Both the position numbers and the translations under genes were made by a program. Source: Limnoperna fortunei (lineage: Eukaryota > Mollusca > Bivalvia > Mytilida > Modiolidae). Taken from it: a stretch of 64,000 bases of DNA. The notes beneath the pieces were generated by a model. The model saw nothing but the letters and a program-made list of their open reading frames with translations, searched no databases and was not told the DNA's origin. The stretch lies in NCBI GenBank assembly GCA_944474755.1, contig OX104114.1, positions 26,373,220 through 26,437,219 of the forward strand, read 5' to 3'. Of this stretch, positions 31,975 through 44,560 are shown piece after piece; positions within the stretch are counted from its first letter, which is position 1; the number at the start of each line of letters is the position of its first letter.

Positions 31975-32747
31975 TTTTCATATTTCTTATGTTTTCCCCT
32001 CGCAATGTTGTCCGCTCGTTTTCTCGCTCATCTTTTAACCGATCGAAATGAAACTTTGGGAACATGTTAAGGGTGACCTGAAGTTGTGCAATCCACTTTT
32101 GAAATTTTCAAAATGGCCGCCATTTTCAAAATGGCCGCCGTTGAAAAAAATGACGGCCGTTGTCAGATCTCAGTAATTGCCAAAGCAATTTCAATGAAAA
32201 TTGGTATACTGGTACAGCTAACTATCCCGAGCATTTTTGCAAAAAAAAATTTGACGCGGCCGACATTTCAAAATGGCCGCCATCCGAACACCAGCCCCAT
32301 AAAAATGTAAAAATTTAAACGTCATCCGATTTAGACGAAATTTGGTATACAGGTAGATTATGATACCCTAAGTGTGCCACTATTAAAAATGTTTTGTCCG
32401 ACTTCCGGTTTCAAAATGGCGGCCGTTTTAAAGTTTTACAAAATGGCGGCCGTTGTCAGATCTCAGTTATGGCCAGAGCAATTTCAATGAAAATTGGTAT
32501 ACTGATACAGCTAACTATCCTGAGCATTTTTGCAAAAAAAATTTTTTGTCCGACTTCCGGTTTCAAAATGGCGGCCGTTTTAAAGTTTGCTCGTTTTCTC
32601 GCTCATCTTTTAACCGATCGAAATGAAACTTGGCCAACTGAAAGCTCATGTTATGAAGTTGTGCTCTTGACTTTTAGTTCCCTCTACTCGGTCAAAAGTG
32701 CGGAACGGGAGGCGACTTCAACGTTTCGGGAAACGTAAATTTTAATT
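31975..32747 (+). mobile_element. F1 element
   Basis: A complete body with the marker CACCAGCCCCATAAAAATG and GGTAGATTATG. Confidence 0.75.
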
Positions 32748-32754
32748 ATTATTA

Positions 32755-33536
32755 TTTTCATATTTCTTATGTTTTCCTTTTTCCCCTCGCAATGTTGTCC
32801 GCTCGTTTTCTCGCTCATCTTTTAACCGATCGAAATGAAACTTTGGGAACATGTTAAGGGTGACCTGAAGTTGTGCAATCCACTTTTGAAATTTTCAAAA
32901 TCGCCGCCATTTTCAAAATGGCCGCCGTTGAAAAAAAATGATGGCCGTTGTCCGATCTCAGTAATTGCCAAAGCAATTTCAATGAAAATTGGTATACTGA
33001 TACAGCTAACTATCCCGAGCATTTTTGCAAAAAAAAATTTGACGCGGCCGACATTTCAAAATGGCCGCCATCCGAACACCACCCCCCTAAAAATGTAAAA
33101 ATTTAAACGTCATCCGATTTAGACGAAATTTGGTATACAGGTAGCTTATGATACCCTAAGTGTGCCACTATTTAAAAATGTTTTGTCCGACTTCCGGTTT
33201 CAAAATGGCGGCCGTTTTAAAGTTTTACAAAATGGCGGCCGTTGTCAGATCTCAGTTATGGCCAGAGCAATTTCAATGAAAATTGGTATACTGATACAGC
33301 TAACTATCCTGAGCATTTTTGCAAAAAAAATTTTTTGTCCGACTTCCGGTTTCAAAATGGCGGCCGTTTTAAAGTTTGCTCGTTTTCTCGCTCATCTTTT
33401 AACCGATCGAAATGAAACTTGGCCAACTGAAAGCTCATGTTATGAAGTTGTGCTCTTGACTTTTAGTTCCCTCTACTCGGTCAAAAGTGCGGAACGGGAG
33501 GCGACTTCAACGTTTCGGGAAACGTAAATTTTAATT
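32755..33536 (+). mobile_element. F1 element, CTTTTT head
   Basis: It carries AAAATCGCCGCC and GTTGTCCGATCTC, as in the chimeras at 29130 and 40578, but keeps a normal F1 tail. Confidence 0.75.
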
Positions 33537-33544
33537 ATTATTAT

Positions 33545-34305
33545 TTTCATATTTCTTATGTTTTCCTTTTTCCCCTCGCAATGTTGTCCGCTCGTTTTCT
33601 CGCTCATCTTTTAACCGATCGAAATGAAACTTTGGGAACATAATAAGGGTGACCTGAAGTTGTGCAATCCACTTTTGAAATTTTCAAAATGGCCGCCGTT
33701 GAAAAAAAATGACGGCCGTTGTCAGATCTCAGTAATTGCCAAAGCAATTTCAATGAAAATTGGTATACTGATACAGCTCCCTATCCCGAGCATTTTTGCA
33801 AAAAAAAATTTGACGCGGCCGACATTTCAAAATGGCCGCCATCCGAACACCACCCCCCTAAAACTGTAAAAATTTAAACGTCATCCGATTTAAACGAAAT
33901 TTGGTATACAGGTAGCTTATGATACCCTAAGTGTGCCACTATTAAAAATGTTTTGTCCGACTTCCGGTTTCAAAATGGCGGCCGTTTTAAAGTTTTACAA
34001 AATGGCGGCCGTTGTCAGATCTCAGTTATGGCCAGAGCAATTTCAATGAAAATTGGTATACTGATACAGCTAACTATCCTGAGCATTTTTGCAAAAAAAA
34101 TTTTTTGTCCGACTTCCGGTTTCAAAATGGCGGCCGTTTTAAAGTTTGCTCGTTTTTTCGCTCATCTTTTAACCGATCGAAATGAAACTTGGCCAACTGA
34201 AAGCTCATGTTATGAAGTTGTGCTCTTGACTTTTAGTTCCCTCTACTCGGTCAAAAGTGCGGAACGGGAGGCGACTTCAACGTTTCGGGAAACGTAAATT
34301 TTATT
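33545..34305 (+). mobile_element. F1 element with shortened core
   Basis: A sister copy of 30388-31149 (same ACATAATAAGGG and CTCCCTATCC), with a TTTTTTCGCTC change in the second 43-bp repeat. Confidence 0.75.
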
Positions 34306-34336
34306 AAGTCGCCGACCATGAAGTGTCGGGCGACTT
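34306..34336 (+). repeat. class I 5' hairpin unit (CCATGAAG)
   Basis: Fused to a clipped F1 end (AAATTTT), followed by seven ATT triplets and a class IV hairpin. Confidence 0.8.
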
Positions 34337-34375
34337 ATTGTTTTTACTCCGTTTCTTATTATTATTATTATTATT

Positions 34376-35441
34376 AAATCCCCGACCACGAAGTGTCGGG
34401 GATTTATTGTTTTTGCACCGTTTCTTATTATTATTATTATTATTATTCTTCTTCTTCTTCTTCTTCTTCTTCTTCTTCTTCTGGACCTAACTTTGTCCGT
34501 AGGATTTCTCGAAGACGAAAAGACATAGGTCAATGAAACTTACCAGAAAGATAGGTCACCACTAGGAAATGTTGTTTCCGATTTCGAAATTTTGAAAATG
34601 GCGGCCATCTTGGATTGGCGGCCATTTTGAATTTGAAAAAAATACAAAATTAATCATAAAAAATCACAAACAATATGGATATGAACCAAAATAGGTTTAT
34701 AGGTCAATATTAAGGTCCCGGACAATATGGGACCATTTTCCGAAAAATCCAAGATGGCCACCATATTCAAAATGGCCGCCAAAGTGCGAAAATTGAAAAG
34801 TTGTCCGATTTCAACGAAAATTGGCATTTAGGTCAATATTGATATTACGAACAACATGGTGACATGTTCGAACAAATCAAAGATGGCCGCCAAAGTCCAA
34901 GATGGCCGCCATATTCAAAATGGCCTCCAAAGTGCGAAAATTGAAAAGTTGTCCGATTTCAACGAAAATTGGCATTTAGGTGAATATTGATATTACGAAC
35001 AACATGGTGACATGTTTGAACAAATCCAAGATGGCCGCCAAAGTCCAAGATGGCCGCCATATTCAAAATGGCCGCCAAAGTGCGAAAATTGAAAAGTTGT
35101 CCTATTTCAACGAAAATTGGCATTTAGGTCAATATTGATATTACGAACAACATGGTGACACTTTCGAACAAATCCAAGATGGCTGTCATATTCAAAATGG
35201 CTGCCAAAGTGCGAATATTGAAAAGTTGTCTGATTTCAACAAAAATTGGCATTTAGGTCAATATTGATATTACGAACAACATGTCGAACAAATCCAAGAT
35301 GGCTGCCAAAGTCCAAGATGGCCGCCATATTCGAAATGGCCGCCAAAGTGCGAAAATTGAAAAGTTGTCCGAATTGTGACAAAAGTGGGCACGGGAGGGG
35401 ATTTTTTTGTGACTTGCTTGCAATCACAATCAGCACTTGTT
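34376..35441 (+). mobile_element. F4 element, complete
   Basis: The class IV hairpin AAATCCCC/GGGGATTT is at 34376-34405, with GCACCG in the spacer, (ATT)n and then (CTT)n (34448-34481), and the head GGACCTAACTTTGTCCGTAG. Core modules repeat about every 130 bp with AATTGGCATTTAGGTCAATA and CAAGATGGCCGCC. The 3' subterminal GGGGATTT (35397-35404) precedes the hairpin TTGTGA...TTGCTTGCAA...TCACAA (35407-35429) and AATCAGCACTTGTT. Confidence 0.8.
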
Positions 35442-36431
35442 ATTCTTCTTCTTCTTCTTCTTCTTCTTCTTCTGGACCTAACTTTGTCCGTAGGATTTCT
35501 CGAAGACGAAAAGACATAGGTCAATGAAACTTACCAGAAAGATAGGTCACCACTAGGAAATGTTGTTTCCGATTTCGAAATTTTGAAAATGGCGGCCATC
35601 TTGGATTGGCGGCCATTTTGAATTTGAAAAAAATACAAAATTAATCATAAAAAATCACAAACAATATGGATATGAACCAAAATAGGTTTATAGGTCAATA
35701 TTAAGGTCCCGGACAATATGGGACCATTTTCCGAAAAATCCAAGATGGCCACCATATTCAAAATGGCCGCCAAAGTGCGAAAATTGAAAAGTTGTCCGAT
35801 TTCAACGAAAATTGGCATTTAGGTCAATATTGATATTACGAACAACATGGTGACATGTTCGAACAAATCAAAGATGGCCGCCAAAGTCCAAGATGGCCGC
35901 CATATTCAAAATGGCCTCCAAAGTGCGAAAATTGAAAAGTTGTCCGATTTCAACGAAAATTGGCATTTAGGTGAATATTGATATTACGAACAACATGGTG
36001 ACATGTTTGAACAAATCCAAGATGGCCGCCAAAGTCCAAGATCGCCGCCATATTCAAAATGGCCGCCAAAGTGCGAAAATTGAAAAGTTGTCCGATTTCA
36101 ACGAAAATTGGCATTTAGGTCAATATTGATATTACGAACAACATGGCGACACTTTCGAACAAATCCAAGATGGCTGTCATATTCAAAATGGCAGCCAAAG
36201 TGCGAATATTGAAAAGTTGTCTGATTTCAACAAAAATTGGCATTTAGGTCAATATTGATATTACGAACAACATGTCGAACAAATCCAAGATGGCTGCCAA
36301 AGTCCAAGATGGCCGCCATATTCGAAATGGCCGCCAAAGTGCGAAAATTGAAAAGTTGTCCGAATTGTGACAAAAGTGGGCACGGGAGGGGATTTTTTTG
36401 TGACTTGCTTGCAATCACAATCAGCACTTGT
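35442..36431 (+). mobile_element. F4 element, no 5' hairpin
   Basis: A direct tandem copy, offset 991 bp from the previous one, starting with (CTT)n. Differences include AAGATCGCCGCC and ACATGGCGACAC. The 3' subterminal is at 36388-36395 and the 3' hairpin at 36398-36420. Confidence 0.8.
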
Positions 36432-36439
36432 TATTATTA

Positions 36440-37212
36440 TTTTCATATTTCTTATGTTTTCCCCTCGCAATGTTGTCCGCTCGTTTTCTCGCTCATCTTT
36501 TAACCGATCGAAATGAAACTTTAGGAACATGTTAAGGGTGACCTGAAGTTGTGCAATCCACTTTTGAAATTTTCAAAATGGCCGCCATTTTCAAAATGGC
36601 CGCCGTTGAAAAAAATGACGGCCGTTGTCAGATCTCAGTAATTGCCAAAGCAATTTCAATGAAAATTGGTATACTGGTACAGCTAACTATCCCGAGCATT
36701 TTTGCAAAAAAAAATTTGACGCGGCCGACATTTCAAAATGGCCGCCATCCGAACACCACCCCCCTAAAAATGTAAAAATTTAAACGTCATCCGATTTAGA
36801 CGAAATTTGGTATACAGGTAGCTTATGATACCCTAAGTGTGCCACTATTAAAAATGTTTTGTCCGACTTCCGGTTTCAAAATGGCGGCCGTTTTAAAGTT
36901 TTACAAAATGGCGGCCGTTGTCAGATCTCAGTTATGGCCAGAGCAATTTCAATGAAAATTGGTATACTGATACAGCTAACTATCCTGAGCATTTTTGCAA
37001 AAAAAATTTTTTGTCCGACTTCCGGTTTCAAAATGGCGGCCGTTTTAAAGTTTGCTCGTTTTTTCGCTCATCTTTTAACCGATCGAAATGAAACTTGGCC
37101 AACTGAAAGCTCATGTTATGAAGTTGTGCTCTTGACTTTTAGTTCCCTCTACTCGGTCAAAAGTGCGGAACGGGAGGCGACTTCAACGTTTCGGGAAACG
37201 TAAATTTTAATT
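36440..37212 (+). mobile_element. F1 element
   Basis: A complete body, with GAAACTTTAGGAACATG in the head and the TTTTTTCGCTC marker late. It forms a two-element unit with the following F5. Confidence 0.75.
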
Positions 37213-37219
37213 ATTATTA

Positions 37220-38000
37220 TTCTTTTCCACACATTTTTCTTAATCGTGAACTTGTCCGACACATTTTTTGAAAACGCTTTGACCAATCAAGATAAAACCT
37301 GCTGAGGTGGGTGGAGGGTCACTCAGAGGTGAGCCATCCACTTTTGAAATTTTCAAAATGGCCGCCATTTTCAAAATGGCCGCCGTTAAATATTTTTGGC
37401 CTCCTCTCAGATCTCGGAGATGGCTGGATGGATTTTAATGAAAATTGGTACACTGGTAAAGTTAGCCATTCTGAGCAGTGTGGCGAAAAAAAATTTGATG
37501 CGAACGCCGCCATTTTAAAATGGGCGCCGTTTTACCACATCCGCCGCCCAAAAACGTCAACTTCGTCCGATTTCAAAGAAATTTGATTTCTAGACGTATT
37601 TTGATGTACTGAACCTGCTGAGGTGGGTGGAGGGTCACTCAGAGGTGTGCCATCCACTTTTGAAATTTTCAAAATGGCTGCCATTTTCAAAATGGCCGCC
37701 GTTAAAGATTTTTGGCCCCCTCTCAGATCTCGGAGATGGGTGGATGGATTTTAATGAAAATTGGTACACTGGTAGAGTTAACCATCCTGAGCAGTATGGC
37801 GAAAACAAATTTGATGCGAAAGCCGCCATTTTAAAATGGCCACCGTTTTACCACACCCACCCCCAAAAACATCAACTTTGTCCGATTTCAACGAAATTTG
37901 ATTTCTAGAGGTATTTTGATGTACTGATTTGAATGGAATACTATCCATGGGGATTTGGGCGACTTCTGTGTTGGCATCCCAACACAATCATGTTTAATTA
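37220..38000 (+). mobile_element. F5 element
   Basis: The head TCTTTTCCACACATTTTTC follows ATT repeats. Two core modules of about 310 bp each start at AACCTGCTGAGGTGGGTGG. The 3' end has TTTGGGCGACTT, the hairpin TGTGTTGG/CCAACACA (37967-37986) and AATCATGTTTAATT. The 12-base subterminal is the reverse complement of the class V left arm AAGTCGCCCAAA, but no class V hairpin is adjacent. Confidence 0.75.
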
Positions 38001-38020
38001 TTATTATTATTATTATTATT

Positions 38021-38051
38021 AAGTCGCCGACCACGAAGTGTCGGGCGACTT
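38021..38051 (+). repeat. class I 5' hairpin unit
   Basis: Sits between an F5 end and an F1 head, flanked on both sides by (ATT)n of 7-8 triplets. This F5-hairpin-F1 layout recurs at 39727, 43639 and 48297. Confidence 0.8.
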
Positions 38052-38092
38052 ATTGTTTTTACTCCGTTTCTTATTATTATTATTATTATTAT

Positions 38093-38864
38093 TTTCATAT
38101 TTCTTATGTTTTCCCCTCGCAATGTTGTCCGCTCGTTTTCTCGCTCATCTTTTAACCGATCGAAATGAAACTTTGGGAACATGTTAAGGGTGACCTGAAG
38201 TTGTGCAATATACTTTTGAAATTTTCAAAATGGCCGCCATTTTCAAAATGGCCGCCGTTGAAAAAAATGATGGCCGTTGTCAGATCTCAGTAATTGCCAA
38301 AGCAATTTCAATGAAAATTGGTATACTGGTACAGCTAACTATCCCGAGCATTTTTGCAAAAAAAAATTTGACGCGGCCGACATTTCAAAATGGCCGCCAT
38401 CCGAACACCACCCCCCTAAAAATGTAAAAATTTAAACGTCATCCGATTTAGACGAAATTTGGTATACAGGTAGCTTATGATACCCTAAGTGTGCCACTAT
38501 TAAAAATGTTTTGTCCGACTTCCGGTTTCAAAATGGCGGCCGTTTTAAAGTTTTACAAAATGGCGGCCGTTGTCAGATCTCAGTTATGGCCAGAGCAATT
38601 TCAATGAAAATTGGTATACTGATACAGCTAACTATCCTGAGCATTTTTGCAAAAAAAATTTTTTGTCCGACTTCCGGTTTCAAAATGGCGGCCGTTTTAA
38701 AGTTTACTCGTTTTTTCGCTCATCTTTTAACCGATCGAAATGAAACTTGGCCAACTGAAAGCTCATGTTATGAAGTTGTGCTCTTGACTTTTAGTTCCCT
38801 CTACTCGGTCAAAAGTGCGGAACGGGAGGCGACTTCAACGTTTCGGGAAACGTAAATTTTAATT
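38093..38864 (+). mobile_element. F1 element
   Basis: Markers GTGCAATATACTTTTG and AAATGATGGCCG are shared with copies at 39798 and 48368. AAAGTTTACTCG is a private change. Confidence 0.75.
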
Positions 38865-38871
38865 ATTATTA

Positions 38872-39705
38872 TTCTTTTCCACACATTTTTCTTAATCGTG
38901 AACTTGTCCGACACATTTTTTGAAAACGCTTTGACCAATCAAGATAAAACCTGCTGAGGTGGGTGGAGGGTCACTCAGAGGTGAGCCATCCACTTTTGAA
39001 ATTTTCAAAATGGCCGCCATTTTCAAAATGGCCGCCATTTTCAAAATGGCCGCCATTTTCAAAATGGCCGCCATTTTCAAAATGGCCGCCGTTAAATATT
39101 TTTGGCCTCCTCTCAGATCTCGGAGATGGCTGGATGGATTTTAATGAAAATTGGTACACTGGTAAAGTTAGCCATTCTGAGCAGTGTGGCGAAAAAAAAT
39201 TTGATGCGAACGCCGCCATTTTAAAATGGGCGCCGTTTTACCACATCCGCCGCCCAAAAACGTCAACTTCGTCCGATTTCAAAGAAATTTGATTTCTAGA
39301 CGTATTTTGATGTACTGAACCTGCTGAGGTGGGTGGAGGGTCACTCAGAGGTGTGCCATCCACTTTTGAAATTTTCAAAATGGCTGCCATTTTCAAAATG
39401 GCCGCCGTTAAAGATTTTTGGCCCCCTCTCAGATCTCGGAGATGGGTGGATGGATTTTAATGAAAATTGGTACACTGGTAGAGTTAACCATCCTGAGCAG
39501 TATGGCGAAAACAAATTTGATGCGAAAGCCGCCATTTTAAAATGGCCACCGTTTTACCACACCCACCCCCAAAAACATCAACTTTGTCCGATTTCAACGA
39601 AATTTGATTTCTAGAGGTATTTTGATGTACTGATTTGAATGGAATACTATCCATGGGGATTTGGGCGACTTCTGTGTTGGCATCCCAACACAATCATGTT
39701 TAATT
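38872..39705 (+). mobile_element. F5 element with expanded 18-bp motif
   Basis: As 37220-38000, but the first core holds five CAAAATGGCCGCC motifs in a row (about 39005-39090) where the other F5 copies have one or two. This accounts for the 54-bp greater length. The 3' subterminal and hairpin are intact. Confidence 0.8.
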
Positions 39706-39726
39706 ATTATTATTATTATTATTATT

Positions 39727-39757
39727 AAGTCGCCGACCACGAAGTGTCGGGCGACTT
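39727..39757 (+). repeat. class I 5' hairpin unit
   Basis: Same position and flanks as the unit at 38021-38051, offset 1,706 bp. Confidence 0.8.
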
Positions 39758-39797
39758 ATTGTTTTTACTCCGTTTCTTATTATTATTATTATTATTA

Positions 39798-40571
39798 TTT
39801 TCATATTTCTTATGTTTTCCCCTCGCAATGTTGTCCGCTCGTTTTCTCGCTCATCTTTTAACCGATCGAAATGAAACTTTGGGAACATGTTAAGGGTGAC
39901 CTGAAGTTGTGCAATATACTTTTGAAATTTTCAAAATGGCCGCCATTTTCAAAATGGCCGCCGTTGAAAAAAATGATGGCCGTTGTCAGATCTCAGTAAT
40001 TGCCAAAGCAATTTCAATGAAAATTGGTATACTGGTACAGCTAACTATCCCGAGCATTTTTGCAAAAAAAAATTTGACGCGGCCGACATTTCAAAATGGC
40101 CGCCATCCGAACACCACCCCCCTAAAAATGTAAAAATTTAAACGTCATCCGATTTAGACGAAATTTGGTATACAGGTAGCTTATGATACCCTAAGTGTGC
40201 CACTGTTTAAAAATGTTTTGTCCGACTTCCGGTTTCAAAATGGCGGCCGTTTTAAAGTTTTACAAAATGGCGGCCGTTGTCAGATCTCAGTTATGGCCAG
40301 AGCAATTTCAATGAAAATTGGTATACTGATACAGCTAACTATCCTGAGCATTTTTGCAAAAAAAATTTTTTGTCCGACTTCCGGTTTCAAAATGGCGGCC
40401 GTTTTAAAGTTTGCTCGTTTTCTCGCTCATCTTTTAACCGATCGAAATGAAACTTGGCCAACTGAAAGCTCATGTTATGAAGTTGTGCTCTTGACTTTTA
40501 GTTCCCTCTACTCGGTCAAAAGTGCGGAACGGGAGGCGACTTCAACGTTTCGGGAAACGTAAATTTTAATT
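39798..40571 (+). mobile_element. F1 element
   Basis: GTGCAATATAC head and CACTGTTTAAAAATG core. It begins a segment that resembles 28340-30338. Confidence 0.75.
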
Positions 40572-40577
40572 ATTATT

Positions 40578-41206
40578 ATTTTCATATTTCTTATGTTTTC
40601 CTTTTTCCCCTCGCAATGTTGTCCGCTCGTTTTCTCGCTCATCTTTTAACCGATCGAAATGAAACTTTGGGAACATGTTAAGGGTGACCTGAAGTTGTGC
40701 AATCCACTTTTGAAATTTTCAAAATCGCCGCCATTTTCAAAATGGCCGCCGTTGAAAAAAATGACGGCCGTTGTCCGATCTCAGTAATTGCCAAAGCAAT
40801 TTCAATGAAAATTGGTATACTGATACAGCTAACTATCCTGAGCATTTTTGCAAAAAAAAATTTGACGCGGCCGACATTTCAAAATGGCCGCCATCCGAAC
40901 ACCACCCCCCTAAAAATGTAAAAATTTAAACGTCATCCGATTTAGACGAAATTTGGTATTCAGGTAGCTTATGATACCCTGAGTGTGCCACTATTTAAAA
41001 ATTTTTTGTCCGACTTACGGTTTCAAAATGGCGTCCATTTTACTGCAGGAAAAAGTCAACTTTGTCCGATTTCAACAAAATTTGATTTCTAGGCATATTT
41101 TAATGTTCTGATTTGAATGAAATACTATCCAAGGGGATTATAGTGGCAATGGGGGTTCGTTTGGGAGACATTCTGTGTTGGCATCCCAACACAATCAGCA
41201 CTAGTT
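40578..41206 (+). mobile_element. F1-head/F3-tail chimera
   Basis: A counterpart of 29130-29759 with AAAATCGCCGCC. Private changes: GACTTACGGTTTC, GGCGTCCATTTTAC and AATGTTCTG. It ends in CTAGTT. Confidence 0.75.
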
Positions 41207-41655
41207 AAGTCGCCGACCACGAAGTGTCGGGCGACTTATTGTTTTTACTCCGTTTCTTATTATTAAGTCGCCGACCACGAAGTGTCGGGCGACTTATTGT
41301 TTTTACTCCGTTTCTTATTATTAAGTCGCCGACCACGAAGTGTCGGGCGACTTATTGTTTTTACTCCGTTTCTTATTAAGTCGCCGACCACGAAGTGTCG
41401 GGCGACTTATTGTTTTTACACCGTTTCTTATTATTAAGTCGCCGACCACGAAGTGTCGGGCGACTTATTGTTTTTACTCCGTTTCTTATTATTAAGTCGC
41501 CGACCACGAAGTGTCGGGCGACTTATTGTTTTTACTCCGTTTCTTATTATTAAGTCGCCGACCACGAAGTGTCGGGCGACTTATTGTTTTTACTCCGTTT
41601 CTTATTAAGTCGCCCAAAACAAGTTTTGGGAGACTTATTGTTTTTGCACCGTTTC

Positions 41656-41694
<39 letters not shown>

Positions 41695-41866
41695 TATTAT
41701 TATTATTAAGTCGCCGACCACGAAGTGTCGGACGACTTATTGTTTTTACTCCGTTTCTTATTAAGTCGCCGACCACGAAGTGTCGGGCGACTTATTGTTT
41801 TTACTCCGTTTCTTATTATTATTATTATTATTATTAAGTCGCCGACCACGAAGTGTCGGGCGACTT
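41207..41866 (+). repeat. array of eleven 5' hairpin units
   Basis: Starts at 41207, 41265, 41323, 41378, 41436, 41494, 41552, 41607, 41708, 41763 and 41836. The first eight reproduce the spacing, the ACACCG spacer and the class V-like eighth unit of 29760-30338. The ninth has a GTCGGACGACTT change that breaks one stem pair. The eleventh is an addition, with ACCCCG in its spacer. Confidence 0.9.
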
Positions 41867-41897
41867 ATTGTTTTTACCCCGTTTCTTATTATTATTA

Positions 41898-42830
41898 TTT
41901 TCATATTTCTTATGTTTTCCCCTCGCAATGTTGTCCGCTCGTTTTCTCGCTCATCTTTTAACCGATCGAAATGAAACTTTGGGAACATGTTAAGGGTGAC
42001 CTGAAGTTGTGCAATCCACTTTTGAAATTTTCAAAATAGCCGCCATTTTCAAAATGGCCGCCGTTGAAAAAAATGACGGCCGTTGTCAGATCTCAGTAAT
42101 TGCCAAAGCAATTTCAATGAAAATTGGTATACTGGTACAGCTATCTATCCCGAGCATTTTTGCAAAAAAAAATTTGACGCGGCCGACATTTCAAAATGGC
42201 CGCCATCCGAACACCACCCCCTAAAAATGTAAAAATTTAAACGTCATCCGATTTAAACGAAATTTGGTATACAGGTAGCTTATGATACCCTAAGTGTGCC
42301 ACTATTTAAAAATGTTTTGTCCGACTTCCGGTTTCAAAATGGCGGCCGTTTTAAAGTTTTACAAAATGGCGGCCGTTGTCAGATCTCAGTTATGGCCAGA
42401 GCAATTTCAATGAAAATTGGTATACTGATACAGCTAACTATCCTGAGCATTTTTGCAAAAAAAATTTTTTGTCCGACTTCCGGTTTCAAAATGGCGGCCG
42501 TTTTAAAGTTTGCTCGTTTTACAAAATGGCGGCCGTTGTCAGATCTCAGTTATGGCCAGAGCAATTTCAATGAAAATTGGTATACTGATACAGCTAACTA
42601 TCCTGAGCATTTTTGCAAAAAAAATTTTTTGTCCGACTTCCGGTTTCAAAATGGCGGCCGTTTTAAAGTTTGCTCGTTTTTTCGCTCATCTTTTAACCGA
42701 TCGAAATGAAACTTGGCCAACTGAAAGCTCATGTTATGAAGTTGTGCTCTTGACTTTTAGTACCCTCTACTCGGTCAAAAGTGCGGAACGGGAGGCGACT
42801 TCAACGTTTCGGGAAACGTAAATTTTAATT
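41898..42830 (+). mobile_element. F1 element with duplicated 160-bp core module
   Basis: Positions 42361-42520 and 42521-42680 are near-identical tandem copies starting ACAAAATGGCGGCCG. The junction GCTCGTTTTACAAAATGG shows an unequal exchange at the start of the second 43-bp repeat. A first-core change reads AAAATAGCCGCC. Confidence 0.8.
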
Positions 42831-42838
42831 ATTATTAT

Positions 42839-43617
42839 TCTTTTCCACACATTTTTCTTAATCGTGAACTTGTCCGACACATTTTTTGAAAACGCTTTGA
42901 CCAATCAAGATAAAACCTGCTGAGGTGGGTGGAAGGTCACTCAGAGGTGAGCCATCCACTTTTGAAATTTTCTAAATGGCCGCCATTTTCAAAATGGCCG
43001 CCGTTAAATATTTTTGGCCTCCTCTCAGATCTCGGAGATGGCTGGATGGATTTTAATGAAAATTGGTACACTGGTAAAGTTAGCCATTCTGAGCAGTGTG
43101 GCGAAAAAAAATTTGATGCGAACGCCGCCATTTTAAAATGGGCGCCGTTTTACCACATCCGCCGCCCAAAAACGTCAACTTCGTCCGATTTCAAAGAAAT
43201 TTGATTTCTAGACGTATTTTGATGTACTGAACCTGCTGAGGTGGGTGGAGGGTCACTCAGAGGTGTGCCATCCACTTTTGAAATTTTCAAAATGGCCGCC
43301 ATTTTCAAAATGGCCGCCGTTAAAGATTTTTGGCCCCCTCTCAGATCTCGGAGATGGGTGGATGGATTTTAATGAAAATTGGTACACTGGTAGAGTTAAC
43401 CATCCTGAGCAGTATGGCGAAAACAAATTTGATGCGAAAGCCGCCATTTTAAAATGGCCACCGTTTTACCACACCCACCCCCAAAAACATCAACTTTGTC
43501 CGATTTCAACGAAATTTGATTTCTAGAGGTATTTTGATGTACTGATTTGAATGGAATACTATCCATGGGGATTTGGGCGACTTCTGTGTTGGCATCCCAA
43601 CACAATCATGTTTAATT
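42839..43617 (+). mobile_element. F5 element
   Basis: Two core modules. Markers GTGGAAGGTCAC and TTTTCTAAATGGCCG are shared with 47496-48275. The 3' subterminal, hairpin and TTTAATT are intact. Confidence 0.75.
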
Positions 43618-43638
43618 ATTATTATTATTATTATTATT

Positions 43639-43669
43639 AAGTCGCCGACCACGAAGTGTCGGGCGACTT
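43639..43669 (+). repeat. class I 5' hairpin unit
   Basis: The F5-hairpin-F1 arrangement. Confidence 0.8.
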
Positions 43670-43709
43670 ATTGTTTTTACTCCGTTTCTTATTATTATTA
43701 TTATTATTA

Positions 43710-44483
43710 TTTTCATATTTCTTATGTTTTCCCCTCGCAATGTTGTCCGCTCGTTTTCTCGCTCATCTTTTAACCGATCGAAATGAAACTTTGGGAACAT
43801 GTTAAGGGTGACCTGAAGTTGTGCAATCCACTTTTGAAATTTTCAAAATGGCCGCCATTTTCAAAATGGCCGCCGTTGAAAAAAATGACGGCCGTTGTCA
43901 GATCTCAGTAATTGCCAAAGCAATTTCAATGAAAATTGGTATACTGGTACAGCTATCTATTCCGAGCATTTTTGCAAAAAAAAATTTGACGCGGCCGACA
44001 TTTCAAAATGGCCGCCATCCGAACACCACCCCCCTAAAAATGTAAAAATTTAAACGTCATCCGATTTAGACGAAATTTAGTATAGAGGTAGCTTATGATA
44101 CCCTAAGTGTGCCACTATTTAAAAATGTTTTGTCCGACTTCCGGTTTCAAAATGGCGGCCGTTTTAAAGTTTTACAAAATGGCGGCCGTTGTCAGATCTC
44201 AGTTATGGCCAGAGCAATTTCAATGAAAATTGGTATACTGATACAGCTAACTATCCTGAGCATTTTTGCAAAAAAAATTTTTTGTCCGACTTCCGGTTTC
44301 AAAATGGCGGCCGTTTTAAAGTTTGCTCGTTTTCTCGCTCATCTTTTAACCGATCGAAATGAAACTTGGCCAACTGAAAGCTCATGTTATGAAGTTGTGC
44401 TCTTGACTTTTAGTTCCCTCTACTCGGTCAAAAGTGCGGAACGGGAGGCGACTTCAACGTTTCGGGAAACGTAAATTTTAATT
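43710..44483 (+). mobile_element. F1 element
   Basis: Marker ACAGCTATCTATTCC, partly shared with 41898-42830 (CAGCTATCTATCC). AAATTTAGTATAGAGG is private. Confidence 0.75.
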
Positions 44484-44514
44484 AAGTCGCCGACCATGAA
44501 GTGTCGGGCGACTT
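44484..44514 (+). repeat. class I 5' hairpin unit (CCATGAAG)
   Basis: A loop variant as at 31150, followed by a nine-triplet ATT tract. Confidence 0.8.
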
Positions 44515-44560
44515 ATTGTTTTTACTCCGTTTCTTATTATTATTATTATTATTATTATTA

